64,000 nt of DNA from Nocardia jejuensis NBRC 103114 (lineage in GTDB: Bacteria > Actinomycetota > Actinomycetes > Mycobacteriales > Mycobacteriaceae). Made by a program: the position numbers and the translations under genes. How positions within the stretch are numbered: position 1 is the stretch's first letter; each line of letters opens with the position of its first letter. The notes beneath the pieces are model-generated. The model was not told the origin of the DNA, did no database searches, and saw only the letters and a program-made list of their open reading frames with translations. Below, piece after piece: positions 27,082 through 35,888 of the stretch. The stretch is from contig NZ_BDBU01000005.1 in the NCBI RefSeq assembly GCF_001613145.1, positions 124,001 through 188,000 of the forward strand. The letters are read 5' to 3'.

Positions 27082-27504
27082 GTGGCAGGAACCGTGTCAG
27101 GCCGGCAGGCGCCCGCGAGGGTGCGGCTGGCCGGGGTGCTGGTGGCGCTGCAGGGCGCGGTCGGCGCGGGAGTGGTGGTTCGGCTGATCGTCCTGGGGTT
27201 TGCCGGGTCCGGCGATTCGACCGCGGGTTCGGCTTTCACGACGCTGTTCCTGTTGGCGCTGGCAATCCTGACGTTGGTCGCAGGCATCGCCCTGTACCGG
27301 GGGCGCTGGTGGCCGCGGCCGGTGGCGGTGCTCGGGCAGATCCTGCTGTTGACCGGAGGTCTACTCCTGCTGGCCACCGGTCACCTCTGGTTCGGGGTCC
27401 CACTCACCCTTATGGCGGTCGGCGTCCTCGTGGGTTTGTGCTCACCCAAATCGAACCAGTGGATGGCCGTTCCTTTCGACCTCACTTCGCGTTCCTCGCA
27501 TTAG
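27082..27504 (+). CDS. Four-helix integral membrane protein
   Basis: The 140-aa protein has four predicted membrane spans (LAGVLVALQGAVGAGVVVRL; TLFLLALAILTLVAGIALY; VAVLGQILLLTGGLLLLATG; VPLTLMAVGVLVGLCSP). Its GTG start is at 27082. Proteins of this layout are common and unassigned in Nocardia and Mycobacterium. Confidence 0.75.
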   Translation: MAGTVSGRQAPARVRLAGVLVALQGAVGAGVVVRLIVLGFAGSGDSTAGSAFTTLFLLALAILTLVAGIALYRGRWWPRPVAVLGQILLLTGGLLLLATGHLWFGVPLTLMAVGVLVGLCSPKSNQWMAVPFDLTSRSSH

Positions 27505-27618
27505 GCCTGGAATCGAGGTGGAATCCGGCCTGAGCCTCCACTGGACGCACGCTGGGGGCGGTTTCCCGTCAAAACCACGTCGACAGTGGACGATCAGGCC
27601 GGGTATACCCTCCCCCAC

Positions 27619-28422
27619 CTACTTCCCATCGAGCGCCGCCACCACAGGAGCGAACCGCTCCGCGAAGTCGGCCCCGAAGATGAAGTAGGAGAAGCCCATC
27701 TCTTCGCGGCGGCGCTGGATTTCCTCGATGGCGGCGGCCGGGTCGTCCGGCAGGATCGTCACCGCGTCGACCGCGCGCAGCGCGGCGGGGTCGGTCCACG
27801 GCGGCGCCATGTGCGCGGCCAGGGCGTCGCCGATGACCGGGACGGCGAGCGCGAGCTCGATGTCCGGGACCGCGCGGAAATCCTCGGCCAGTCGCGCTAC
27901 TTCGGCGCGGGGCTGCGGCCCCAGAGCGAAGGTGACCGTATCCGCGATCTCGGCCGCCAGCGCCCGGGCCTTCGGACCGAGTACGGCCATCGCCACGGGT
28001 GTGTGGCGGCCGGGGCCGTCGAGCTCCCGCAATGCCCGGACAGCCTCGCCCACCTGCGTCAACCGCTCACTGGGCGGCAGGACGGGCACCCCTTTCTCAC
28101 GCAACTCGTCCTCGATGCCGGGTCGGCCGGTGCCGATGCCGAACTCGAAGCGACCTTCGGTCAGCACCGACAGCGAATGCGCCTCCCATGCCGTCATCCA
28201 CGCCGGGCGCAGCGGAGAGGCGTAGACCCAGGTGCCCACCCGCAGGTCGGTGATGGCGGCAACGGTGGCAAGCATGGGAGCGGGCGCCGGTTGCGTCTGC
28301 GGGAAATCCGCCACCAACAGCGTCGAGTACCCGCTGTCCGCGACGCGGTGCGCGCGATCCCGCCACGTCGGCACATCACCCATGAGCGGGGCGACGACCC
28401 CGAATCGGAACGGCTTGGTCAT
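27619..28422 (-). CDS. F420-type LLM oxidoreductase
   Basis: The 267-aa protein starts MTKPFRFGVVAPLMGDVPTW and continues ADSGYSTLLVADF and EGRFEFGIGTGRPGIEDELR. These are typical of the short F420-dependent LLM subfamily of actinobacteria. ATG 28422 has a GAGAGG ribosome site 8 bases upstream; the frame remains open to 28584 without one. The substrate is unknown. Confidence 0.88.
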   Translation of the reverse strand: MTKPFRFGVVAPLMGDVPTWRDRAHRVADSGYSTLLVADFPQTQPAPAPMLATVAAITDLRVGTWVYASPLRPAWMTAWEAHSLSVLTEGRFEFGIGTGRPGIEDELREKGVPVLPPSERLTQVGEAVRALRELDGPGRHTPVAMAVLGPKARALAAEIADTVTFALGPQPRAEVARLAEDFRAVPDIELALAVPVIGDALAAHMAPPWTDPAALRAVDAVTILPDDPAAAIEEIQRRREEMGFSYFIFGADFAERFAPVVAALDGK

Positions 28423-28580
28423 GCCTGAATCCTCTCTGTCAGCGAGATCCGCACCCGGCAAGCGGCGCACGATCATCTGCTTCGACACATCCAAAGGCAT
28501 TGACTCCCTGCGCATCAGAAATTCATCGGTGCGAACCTGCGGTACCGCCGGGCCTGTGGCCGAAGGCGCGGAACCCGTCA

Positions 28581-28630
28581 GCAAAGGTAAAGATCAACTG
28601 ACGTTCACTTGGCAATTTCTTTACCTTTGC
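28581..28630. promoter_or_regulatory. Perfect 13-bp inverted repeat upstream of terC
   Basis: gcaaaggtaaaga (28581-28593) and tctttacctttgc (28618-28630) are exact complements separated by 24 AT-rich bases. They lie between the divergent LLM and terC genes. It could be an operator pair or an RNA hairpin. The 329-base gap (28423-28751) holds nothing else recognised. Confidence 0.6.
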
Positions 28631-28751
28631 CCGCGATCCCGGTAGCCTCGTGACCACGGAGGGGACATATCCCGCGCTGGCCTGGCCGCTGCGGAGACCT
28701 CTGGCTACGAGTCGTTGGTCGTGTTGGACTGATCCGCCGGAGGCGCGCGCT

Positions 28752-29777
28752 GTGGATGTTTCGTTGACCCTTTGGGTGCTGACCATCGTCGGGTTGGGTG
28801 TGCTCATCTCCGTCGACTTCTTCATCGGGCGCAAGCCCCATGACGTGTCGATGAAGGAAGCCGGCATCTGGACCGTGGTGTGGATCGCGCTGGCGGCGCT
28901 GTTCGGCCTCGGACTGCTGGTCACCGGGCACTCGCAGTCCTCCACCGAGTTCTTCGCGGGCTTCATCACCGAGAAGTCGCTGAGCGTGGACAACCTCTTC
29001 GTCTTCGTGCTGATCATGGCGAAGTTCTCGGTGCCCTCACACCTGCAACAGCGCGTGCTGCTGTTCGGCGTGCTGATCGCCCTGGCACTGCGCGCGGTGT
29101 TCATCGGCGCGGGCGCGGCGATCATCTCCAACTTCTCGTGGGTGTTCTACATCTTCGGCGCGTTCCTGATCTACACGGCGTGGAAGCTGATCAAGGAGGC
29201 GCGGTCCGAGGAGGAGGACGAGGAGTTCGAGGAAAATCGACTCCTGAAGTCCATCGAGCACAAGTTCGGCGTCGCCGACAGCTACCACGGCACCAAGCTC
29301 TTCATTCGGAACAACGGCAAGCGCATCATGACCCCGCTCATGGTGGTCATGCTCGCCATCGGCACCACCGATGTCCTGTTCGCCCTGGATTCGATCCCCG
29401 CGATCTTCGGCCTCACCCAGGATCCCTACATCGTCTTCACCGCGAACGCTTTCGCCCTGATGGGCCTGCGCCAGCTCTACTTCCTGCTCGGCGGGCTCCT
29501 GAAGAAGCTCATCCACCTCAGCTACGGCCTGTCGGTCATCCTGGGCTTCATCGGCATCAAACTCGTCCTGCACGCTCTGCACGAGTCCGGAGTCGACACC
29601 CCCGAAATCTCCACGCCCGTCTCCCTCGGCGTCATCTGCGTGGTCCTTGTCATCACCACCATCACCAGCCTGACGGCCTCGAAGAAGTTGGCGCAGAACG
29701 AATCCGACGCGGCGGACAAGACGACAGCGGAGAAGGCGCCGGAACCCATCGACCCCTCGGCTCAGAACCTGAAGTAG
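28752..29777 (+). CDS. TerC/Alx family membrane transporter
   Basis: The 341-aa integral membrane protein of the TerC family includes Alx-type manganese exporters. It shows ISVDFFIGRKPHDVSMKEA, the hallmark EKSLSVDNLFVFVLIMAKF with membrane acidic residues, and TDVLFALDSIPAIFGLTQD. An acidic cytoplasmic loop (EARSEEEDEEFEENRLLKSI) separates the halves. GTG 28752 follows a CGGAGG ribosome site. A role in Mn2+ efflux is inferred from the family. Confidence 0.9.
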   Translation: MDVSLTLWVLTIVGLGVLISVDFFIGRKPHDVSMKEAGIWTVVWIALAALFGLGLLVTGHSQSSTEFFAGFITEKSLSVDNLFVFVLIMAKFSVPSHLQQRVLLFGVLIALALRAVFIGAGAAIISNFSWVFYIFGAFLIYTAWKLIKEARSEEEDEEFEENRLLKSIEHKFGVADSYHGTKLFIRNNGKRIMTPLMVVMLAIGTTDVLFALDSIPAIFGLTQDPYIVFTANAFALMGLRQLYFLLGGLLKKLIHLSYGLSVILGFIGIKLVLHALHESGVDTPEISTPVSLGVICVVLVITTITSLTASKKLAQNESDAADKTTAEKAPEPIDPSAQNLK

Positions 29778-29793
29778 CAAGCGGCACAACGAG

Positions 29794-29829
29794 CGATCGG
29801 CGCGGGCCTGTTCAGGTCCGCGCCGATCG
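29794..29829 (+). terminator. Terminator of terC
   Basis: A 16-base stem (cgatcggcgcgggcct / aggtccgcgccgatcg, one G-U pair) with a 4-base loop lies 16 bases after the terC stop. It may also serve the convergent gene at 29886. Confidence 0.88.
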
Positions 29830-29885
29830 TCTGTGGCCGAGGTACCAGCCGGACCGATCGCCTCGGGTTGGTCGCTGCGGCCGAC

Positions 29886-30758
29886 TCACTCGCGCAGCAG
29901 GTCGATGATCTTGGATTCGTTGAGGTCGGCATGGCCGGATCTGATCAGATCGTCGAACAGGTGCAGGGCCGCTCGGCCCAGCGAGGTGGGCGCGGAGAGC
30001 GACTCGGCCAGGTCTACGCCGACACGAGTGTCTTTGCGGCGCAAGGCGGCGGTGAAGGCTATGTCATCGGTGTGGTTGCCGGTGAGCATGAGGTGAGCCA
30101 GGCGGATGACGGTGGGGCTGGCGGCGCCGCTGCGGGAAAGCATGGCGACCACCGTGGGCAGGTCGAGGCCGGAGAGTTCGGCGGTGCGCAGGGCCTCGGC
30201 GGTGGAGGCGATCTGGATCGATCCCATGAGGTTCTGGATCAGTTTGTAGGCGGTGCCCGCGCCAGGGTCACCGAAGTGGACGATGTCGGCGCAGAGCGGG
30301 GCCAGGAGGGGCCGGGCGGCGTCGAGGTCGACAGAGGCGGCGCCGATGAACAGGATCAACTCACCTGCGGCCGCGGCCGACGGAAGACCGGTGACGGGTG
30401 CGTCGAGGTAGCGGAAGCCTTGGGCGGCGGCGAGTTTCGCCAGTTCCAGCACCCACGTGTGGGAGAGGGTGGAGCATTCGATGGCGAACGCGCCCGGTGC
30501 GGTCCGAGCGGCCAGGGCTCCGGTCTCGCCGAGCCAGACCGTCCTGGAGGCGTCGTCGTCGGCGACCATCGCGATGATCGCGTCCGCGCCCTCGGCCGCC
30601 GTGCGCGCGGTGGCGGCGAGCATCGCGCCCGCGTTCACCAGAGGTGCGGCCTTTTCCGGTGATCGGTTGTAGACCTTCACCTCGTGTCCGGCGGCGAGCA
30701 GCCTGCTCGCCATTCCCACACCCATTCGGCCCGCGCCGAGAAAAGCAATCTTCGCCAC
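29886..30758 (-). CDS. NAD(P)-dependent 3-hydroxyisobutyrate-dehydrogenase family oxidoreductase
   Basis: The 290-aa protein has the N-terminal Rossmann motif IAFLGAGRMGVGMASRLL and NRSP at the cofactor-discriminating loop, suggesting NADP. The substrate motif DAPVTGLPSAAAAGEL and catalytic Lys in GTAYKLIQNLM are present, followed by the helical C-terminal domain. It belongs to the beta-hydroxyacid dehydrogenase/imine reductase superfamily. The true substrate cannot be assigned. Confidence 0.9.
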   Translation of the reverse strand: MAKIAFLGAGRMGVGMASRLLAAGHEVKVYNRSPEKAAPLVNAGAMLAATARTAAEGADAIIAMVADDDASRTVWLGETGALAARTAPGAFAIECSTLSHTWVLELAKLAAAQGFRYLDAPVTGLPSAAAAGELILFIGAASVDLDAARPLLAPLCADIVHFGDPGAGTAYKLIQNLMGSIQIASTAEALRTAELSGLDLPTVVAMLSRSGAASPTVIRLAHLMLTGNHTDDIAFTAALRRKDTRVGVDLAESLSAPTSLGRAALHLFDDLIRSGHADLNESKIIDLLRE

Positions 30759-30931
30759 CCGCGCACCCTAGCGAGCGTCGGTGCATCGCCCGCCTTCGGA
30801 CGCATGCGCCCAAGACGACTTTCCCAGCATTCGAGACACAATTCGCCGGAATCAGGTGTGCGGACAACGGATTCGGGACTTGCGGGGCGAAGGTCGGCGT
30901 CAGTAACAAGCCCGGCGGTTATCTTCACCCC

Positions 30932-31429
30932 ATGGCCCTCCGGGAAGAGCAGCGCGCGGCGCTGTTCGAGATTGTCGGACTGCTCGCGCCCGATCTCGAG
31001 AAGGCGTGGGCACGGTTGGCGGACGCGCTCGCGCGCGGCGGACCGGAACCGATCACCCCCGAGGAGGCGCTGATCGAAGCGCTGTACGACGAGGGCAGCG
31101 GACTGGCCTACTGCGGGTGGGAGGCCCGGCCGTCGGAGGTCCGCGACTACCTCGAAGAGCTGCCCACCTTCCCACCGGGACTCACCTGGGAATGGTACAA
31201 ATGGACCGCTCAGGAGGCGTGGGACCCGGAGGAAGACCTCTACGAATTCCTGTGGCCGCTGGCCGACCGTTGCCTCAGGCTCGGTGTGGCGCTGGTCGGC
31301 GTCCTGGTCGATGGCGAGGGATACACGCTGGGCTTCCTCCCGGCCGATGACCTCGCGAAGTTCGTCGAACTGGCCGGGGTGGCCCACAGCACCATCTACG
31401 TCCACCGCACGGGCGCACCGACTCCCTGA
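30932..31429 (+). CDS. Hypothetical protein, acidic and Trp-rich
   Basis: The 165-aa soluble protein has an acidic pI and many tryptophans (LTWEWYKWTAQEAWDPEEDL). No signal peptide or membrane segment is present. The start ATG 30932 is followed by ALREEQRAALFEIVGLL. It is possibly a small regulatory or immunity-type protein, but no family could be named. Confidence 0.65.
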   Translation: MALREEQRAALFEIVGLLAPDLEKAWARLADALARGGPEPITPEEALIEALYDEGSGLAYCGWEARPSEVRDYLEELPTFPPGLTWEWYKWTAQEAWDPEEDLYEFLWPLADRCLRLGVALVGVLVDGEGYTLGFLPADDLAKFVELAGVAHSTIYVHRTGAPTP

Positions 31430-31565
31430 AATCGGCGCCCCCTCACGCGAGCGCACTGACCCACGCCGCGCGGCATTTCAACCCACACAGCACGCCGACC
31501 CCACTCGCCGCAATTCCCGACAGGGATTGGACCCGCCCACGGCGTGGTCGCATACGATCGTCCGA

Positions 31566-33527
31566 GTGAAGGTTCTCGGGGCTTGCCCGCTCGACTGCCC
31601 TGACGCGTGCTCCTGGGTCGTGACCGTGGAGGACGGCGTCGCGGTCGGACTGCGCGGGAACAAGGACCATCCGGTCACTCGGGGCGCGCTGTGCGTGAAG
31701 GTGAACCGATACCTCGAGCAGGTGGACTCACCGGAGCGGATCCGGTATCCGATGCGGCGAGTGGGCCGCAAGGGCGAGGGCAGGTTCGAGCGGATCAGCT
31801 GGGACGAAGCACTCGGGGAGATCGCCGAACGGCTCGACGGCATCGTCCGGGAGTACGGCGGCGAAGCGATCTGGCCGTTCCACGGCACCGGAAGTCTCGG
31901 GTACATCCAAGGGCTGGAAGGGTTTTCGGGACGGCGGTTCTTCAATACCCTCGGAGCCTCGCTGCACGATCCGACGATCTGCTCGATCGCGGGCGCGGTC
32001 GGCTTGAAGTACACGCTCGGAACCTCCGGCGGTATGGACCCCGAGCACTTCGCCCAGTCGAAGCTGATCCTGCTGTGGGGCACCAATCCGCTCACCTCGG
32101 GACATCACGGCTGGAAGTTCATCCAGGACAGCGGCGCGTACACCGTCGCGATCGATCCGGTGCGCACGCGCACGGCCGAACGCTGCGACGAGCATCTCGC
32201 TCCCCTGCCGGGAACGGACGCCGCGCTGGCCCTGGGACTCATGCACGTGATCCTCTCGCTCGGGGCCGAGAACGCGGACTACATCGCCGAGCACACCGAG
32301 GGCTTCGACGAATTCAAGGGCCGCATAGCCGAATTCACGCCGGAGCGGGTCGCCGAGATCACCGGATTGCCGGTCGAGAAGATCACCGCGCTGGGTGAGC
32401 GCATCGCCCGCACCCGGCCGACCGCGATCAAGGCCTCCCAGGGCATGCAGCGGCACGCGGGCGGCGGCATGGCGCTGCGCACCCTGGCCTGCCTGCCCGG
32501 CATCACCGGCGACTGGGCGATTCCCGGTGGCGGACTGCACTATTCGACCAGCGGTCATTTCGATCTGAACCTGCCCGAACTGATGCGCTTCGACCTGCTG
32601 CCGCATCCGGTGCGCACGCTGTCCCAGACCAGGATCTCCGACGGCTTGCTCGACGCGGACGGCCCGCCGGTCAAGGCACTGTTCGTGATCGCCGCGAATC
32701 CGGTGGGATCCAATCCGAATCAGTCCGGCGTACGACGCGGATTGGCTCGCGAGGACCTGTTCACCGTTGTGCTGGAACACTTCCCGACCGACACCGTCGA
32801 CTACGCCGATATCGTGCTGCCCGCCACCATGCAGACCGAGCACCTCGATGTCCTGGCCGCGTACGGGAACATGTACCTGGTGTGGAACGAGCCCGCGGTG
32901 GCTCCGCCCGGCGAATGCCTCTCCACCACCGAGACTTTCCGCCGTCTCGCACATCGCATGGGGCTGACCGAACCCGCGCTCTACGACTCCGACGAGGACC
33001 TGGCCGACCAGCTGCTGAAGGGCTTCGACGTCGAACGCCTGCGTGCCGACGGCTTCCTGCGTGTGGATCCGAAGCCGGTGCCGAACGGAAAACTCCGATT
33101 CTTCTCTCGCCGAGCCGAACTGGCCGGTCACGACCCCCTGCCCGCCTACACCCCGCCCGCCGACCCCGGCGAGGGCTTGGTCCTGATCTCCGCCGCATCG
33201 CACTTCTTCCTGAACAGCACCTTCGGCAACAACCCCGAATTGCTGCGCCGCTCAGGCGATTCCGCTGTCACCCTGCATCCGCTCGACGCGGCGGCGCGCG
33301 GCATCGAGAACGGCGCCCCCGTCACGGTCCACAACGACCGCGGTTCCTTCGAGGCGGTCGCCGAGGTCTCGGACCAGGTCCGCCCCGGCGTCGCGGCGAC
33401 CACCAAGGGCCGCTGGGCCAAATTCACCGGCGGCGCGACGGTCAACGCCACCATCGCCGAACGTGATTCGGATTTCGGCGGCGGCGCGGTGTTCCACGAC
33501 AACCGCGTCGAGGTCACTCCCCGCTGA
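31566..33527 (+). CDS. Molybdopterin-dependent oxidoreductase
   Basis: The 653-aa protein is of the DMSO-reductase superfamily. It begins with a 4Fe-4S motif, Cys7-x3-Cys11-x3-Cys15 and Cys43 (CPLDCPDAC, GALCVKV), followed by RISWDEALGEIAERL, GTNPLTSGHHG, the molybdopterin-binding IAANPVGSNPNQS, and the C-terminal beta-barrel domain (ASHFFLNSTFGN). The GTG start at 31566 places the cluster at the N-terminus. No Tat signal is seen, so it is probably cytoplasmic. The substrate is unknown; formate-dehydrogenase-like enzymes have the same layout. Confidence 0.92.
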   Translation: MKVLGACPLDCPDACSWVVTVEDGVAVGLRGNKDHPVTRGALCVKVNRYLEQVDSPERIRYPMRRVGRKGEGRFERISWDEALGEIAERLDGIVREYGGEAIWPFHGTGSLGYIQGLEGFSGRRFFNTLGASLHDPTICSIAGAVGLKYTLGTSGGMDPEHFAQSKLILLWGTNPLTSGHHGWKFIQDSGAYTVAIDPVRTRTAERCDEHLAPLPGTDAALALGLMHVILSLGAENADYIAEHTEGFDEFKGRIAEFTPERVAEITGLPVEKITALGERIARTRPTAIKASQGMQRHAGGGMALRTLACLPGITGDWAIPGGGLHYSTSGHFDLNLPELMRFDLLPHPVRTLSQTRISDGLLDADGPPVKALFVIAANPVGSNPNQSGVRRGLAREDLFTVVLEHFPTDTVDYADIVLPATMQTEHLDVLAAYGNMYLVWNEPAVAPPGECLSTTETFRRLAHRMGLTEPALYDSDEDLADQLLKGFDVERLRADGFLRVDPKPVPNGKLRFFSRRAELAGHDPLPAYTPPADPGEGLVLISAASHFFLNSTFGNNPELLRRSGDSAVTLHPLDAAARGIENGAPVTVHNDRGSFEAVAEVSDQVRPGVAATTKGRWAKFTGGATVNATIAERDSDFGGGAVFHDNRVEVTPR

Positions 33528-33565
33528 GCGGGCCGGGAGCGGTCGGTCCGCCGCAATCGCAGTGG

Positions 33566-34426
33566 TCATTCCGCCGCTACCGCGCCGGCGCCCTCCTGCT
33601 CCGGCGTCACCTCGGGCCGCGGCGCGGTGAGGAGCGCGCGCATGGCGGTGAACACCTGCGACGCGCCGCCGAGCGACCAGCCGCCGTCGACCGGAATGAT
33701 CGCGCCGGTGATGTACGCGGCGGACGGACTCGCCAGCCAGAGGCAGCAATCGGCGATCTCCCGAGTGGTCCCGTATCGGCCCAACGGCACGGATTCGGCG
33801 ACAACCCGCGACAATTCGGGCGTCGGAGCGAGCCGGGCCATACCCTCGGTCTCGGCGATCGGTCCGGGAACGACAGCGTTGACCCGGATCCCCTCCGAGC
33901 CCCATTCCAGGGCGCAGACTCTGGTCAGCATGTCCACTCCGGCCTTCGCCGCACACGCGTGGGATTGCAGTTCCATCGGGATCGAGGACTGCGGGGCCGA
34001 GATGTTGATGACGGCCGCGCCCGGCGTGCGCAGATGCTCGTGGGCCGCGCGCAGCACATTGAAGGTGCCCTTGAGATCGATGTCCACCACGGCCGCGAAC
34101 GCCCGGGGTGACATGTCGCGCGCCGCGGCCGGGAAGTTCCCCGCCGCGCCGGAGATGATCACGTCGAGCCCGCCGAGTTGGTGCCGGGCCGCCGCCAGCG
34201 CACCCGCCACCGAGTCGTAATCCCGGACGTCGCCCACGAATCCGATGACGGGACTGCCGGTTTCACCGATGGCAGCCACCGCCGAATTCACTTTGTCAGG
34301 ATTGCGAGACAGGACCGCGACGGCCGCACCCGCCTCGGCGAAGGCCTGTGCCACCGTCAGATTGATACCGCTGGTTCCGCCCGCCACGAAGACGGTGCGG
34401 CCGGAATAGTCGAAAGGGACGCTCAT
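33566..34426 (-). CDS. SDR of 2,4-dienoyl-CoA reductase type
   Basis: The 286-aa short-chain dehydrogenase has the cofactor motif VAGGTSGIN (GxxxGI) and a NNAG-equivalent written SGAAG. The usual YxxxK is replaced: residues 154-161 read QSHACAAK, with Ala at the Tyr position and Lys161 retained. This QxHAxxAK pattern is the signature of peroxisomal/bacterial 2,4-dienoyl-CoA reductases, which use Lys and a Ser/Asp network. It likely helps degrade unsaturated fatty acids. This fits the nearby FadD genes. Confidence 0.86.
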   Translation of the reverse strand: MSVPFDYSGRTVFVAGGTSGINLTVAQAFAEAGAAVAVLSRNPDKVNSAVAAIGETGSPVIGFVGDVRDYDSVAGALAAARHQLGGLDVIISGAAGNFPAAARDMSPRAFAAVVDIDLKGTFNVLRAAHEHLRTPGAAVINISAPQSSIPMELQSHACAAKAGVDMLTRVCALEWGSEGIRVNAVVPGPIAETEGMARLAPTPELSRVVAESVPLGRYGTTREIADCCLWLASPSAAYITGAIIPVDGGWSLGGASQVFTAMRALLTAPRPEVTPEQEGAGAVAAE

Positions 34427-34659
34427 CCCAAGATTTTCCTGCTGTCCGGGCTCGCGCGGCGCGGTTTCGACAGGACCGATGCCGACCTCGGGCCGCGCCG
34501 GCGAACCGCACGGCGAGTCGGGTGCGGGTGGGATCTGTCAGCGCACCCCTCACGCCCGCGCTCTTCCACCTTCGGGCAATACCGGGCCACGCGTGTACCC
34601 GGCATGCTGATCATCAGCACCCGGGCGGACCGTCCGGGGCACAGCGAAAAGGATCGACC

Positions 34660-35514
34660 ATGAGTGCACAGAACGCCCCGCGCCGCTGGCTGATCACCGG
34701 AGCCAACAGCGGTTTCGGTGCAGCGTTCACCCGCGCCGTGCTGGCCGCCGGCGACCACGTGATCGCCGCGGTCCGCCGGCCCGAAAGTATGGCGGAAGTC
34801 GTTGCCGCGCAGCCGGATCGGGTGCAGGTGATAACGCTGGACGTGCGGGATCCGCAGGCCGCCGAGCGCGCGGTGAAGGAAGCCGGGCGGGTGGACGTGC
34901 TGGTGAACAACGCCGGATACGGAGTGATCGGCGCGGTCGAGGAGACCGGTGAGGACGACGTGCGCGACGCGATGGACGTGATGTTCCACGGCCCGCTGCG
35001 CCTGACCCGGCTGGTGCTGCCGCAGATGCGCGAACGCCGCGGCGGCGCCATCGTTCAGGTGTCCAGCATGGGCGGCATCATGTCCTTCGCGGGGGTCGGC
35101 ATCTACAGCGCGGCCAAGGGCGCGTTGGAGCTGGCCAGCGAAGCCCTTGCGCAAGAGGTGAATCCGCTGGGCATCCAGGTTCTCATCGTGGAGCCCGGCG
35201 CGTTCCGCACCAGCTTCGCCGCGCCGGCCGCGCTGCGGATCAGCGGTGAGATCGAGGATTACGCCCCGACCGTGGGGCCGACCCGGGTGGGTCTGCCTTC
35301 GTACCATGAGACCCAGGAAGGCGACCCGGACAAGGCCGCCGCCGCGGTGATCGCGACGGTGGGCCAGGCGAATCCGCCGCTGCGACTGGCGCTGGGCGCG
35401 GACGCGGTCACCGCGATCCGGGGCAAACTCGCCTCGGTGGCCGCGGATCTGGACGCCACCGAGCATCTGGGGCTGAGCACCGCGATCGACGCCGGACAGC
35501 GGCCCTCGCACTGA
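34660..35514 (+). CDS. Short-chain dehydrogenase/reductase
   Basis: The 284-aa classical SDR has the cofactor loop ITGANSGFGAAFTR, NNAGYG, catalytic Ser in QVSSMGGI, and the YxxxK motif in IYSAAKGAL. The PGAFRTSF segment after the active site is also typical. The ATG at 34660 follows AAAGGATCG. The start to 34426 gap (233 bases) is shared with the divergent SDR. The substrate is unknown. Confidence 0.92.
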   Translation: MSAQNAPRRWLITGANSGFGAAFTRAVLAAGDHVIAAVRRPESMAEVVAAQPDRVQVITLDVRDPQAAERAVKEAGRVDVLVNNAGYGVIGAVEETGEDDVRDAMDVMFHGPLRLTRLVLPQMRERRGGAIVQVSSMGGIMSFAGVGIYSAAKGALELASEALAQEVNPLGIQVLIVEPGAFRTSFAAPAALRISGEIEDYAPTVGPTRVGLPSYHETQEGDPDKAAAAVIATVGQANPPLRLALGADAVTAIRGKLASVAADLDATEHLGLSTAIDAGQRPSH

Positions 35515-35547
35515 GCCCCGCTGCTCGAGACCTCTCCTGAACACCAG

Positions 35548-35575
35548 AACGGCCCGCCGTACCCGGCGGGCCGTT
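35548..35575 (+). terminator. Terminator after the SDR gene
   Basis: aacggcccgccg-tacc-cggcgggccgtt forms a perfect 12-base stem 33 bases after the SDR stop. It is probably bidirectional, also closing the small minus-strand peptide gene. Confidence 0.9.
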
Positions 35576-35584
35576 CGTCACGAA

Positions 35585-35659
35585 TCAGGCCGCCGCACTG
35601 CCGCTCAGTGCACCGAGGCCACTGGTGAGAAGGTTGGCGAGAACTTCGAGCAACTCCAT
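35585..35659 (-). CDS. Possible 24-residue amphipathic peptide
   Basis: ATG 35659 opens a 24-codon frame reading MELLEVLANLLTSGLGALSG, then SAAA and stop, ending next to a terminator. An in-frame ATG five codons upstream is preceded by a weak ribosome site. Hydrophobic tiny proteins of this style occur in Nocardia-like genomes, often between divergent genes. The reading is tentative. Confidence 0.4.
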   Translation of the reverse strand: MELLEVLANLLTSGLGALSGSAAA

Positions 35660-35888
35660 GTGGAAATACCTCATCAGGTCGGTTATCGAATCACGAGACG
35701 GATGCAGCCTGGGCGATCCGGGTGTCCGGTACATGTCTCGCCGGTGAAGAACCGGCGACGTATTGCACACAACCAGCAACTGTCCGTTGTGACCGAATTT
35801 GTGTAACGGCGATCACACCCCGCTGCTACGGTGGCGCTACCTGCCTGAATACGCGCGGCAGGCAGCACATCTCACGGAGGTGGTCGGC
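35660..35888. promoter_or_regulatory. Promoter region upstream of the first fadD
   Basis: These 229 bases are less GC-rich than their neighbours. They include the symmetric stretch ttgtgtaacggcgatcacac (35799-35818), whose tgtg and caca ends resemble a relaxed CRP-type site. The spacing does not match the consensus, so no regulator is assigned. Confidence 0.35.

Noticed and set aside
28631..28751. yybP-ykoY manganese riboswitch before terC
   Set aside because: The conserved aptamer segments could not be recognised in the short leader; only an unrelated inverted repeat was found.
29037..29789. 250-codon minus-strand frame opposite terC
   Set aside because: Gly/Asp/Arg-rich antisense of the membrane protein gene.
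35799..35818. CRP-type binding site
   Set aside because: The tgtg and cacac ends are present, but spacing and internal bases do not fit the TGTGA-N6-TCACA consensus.
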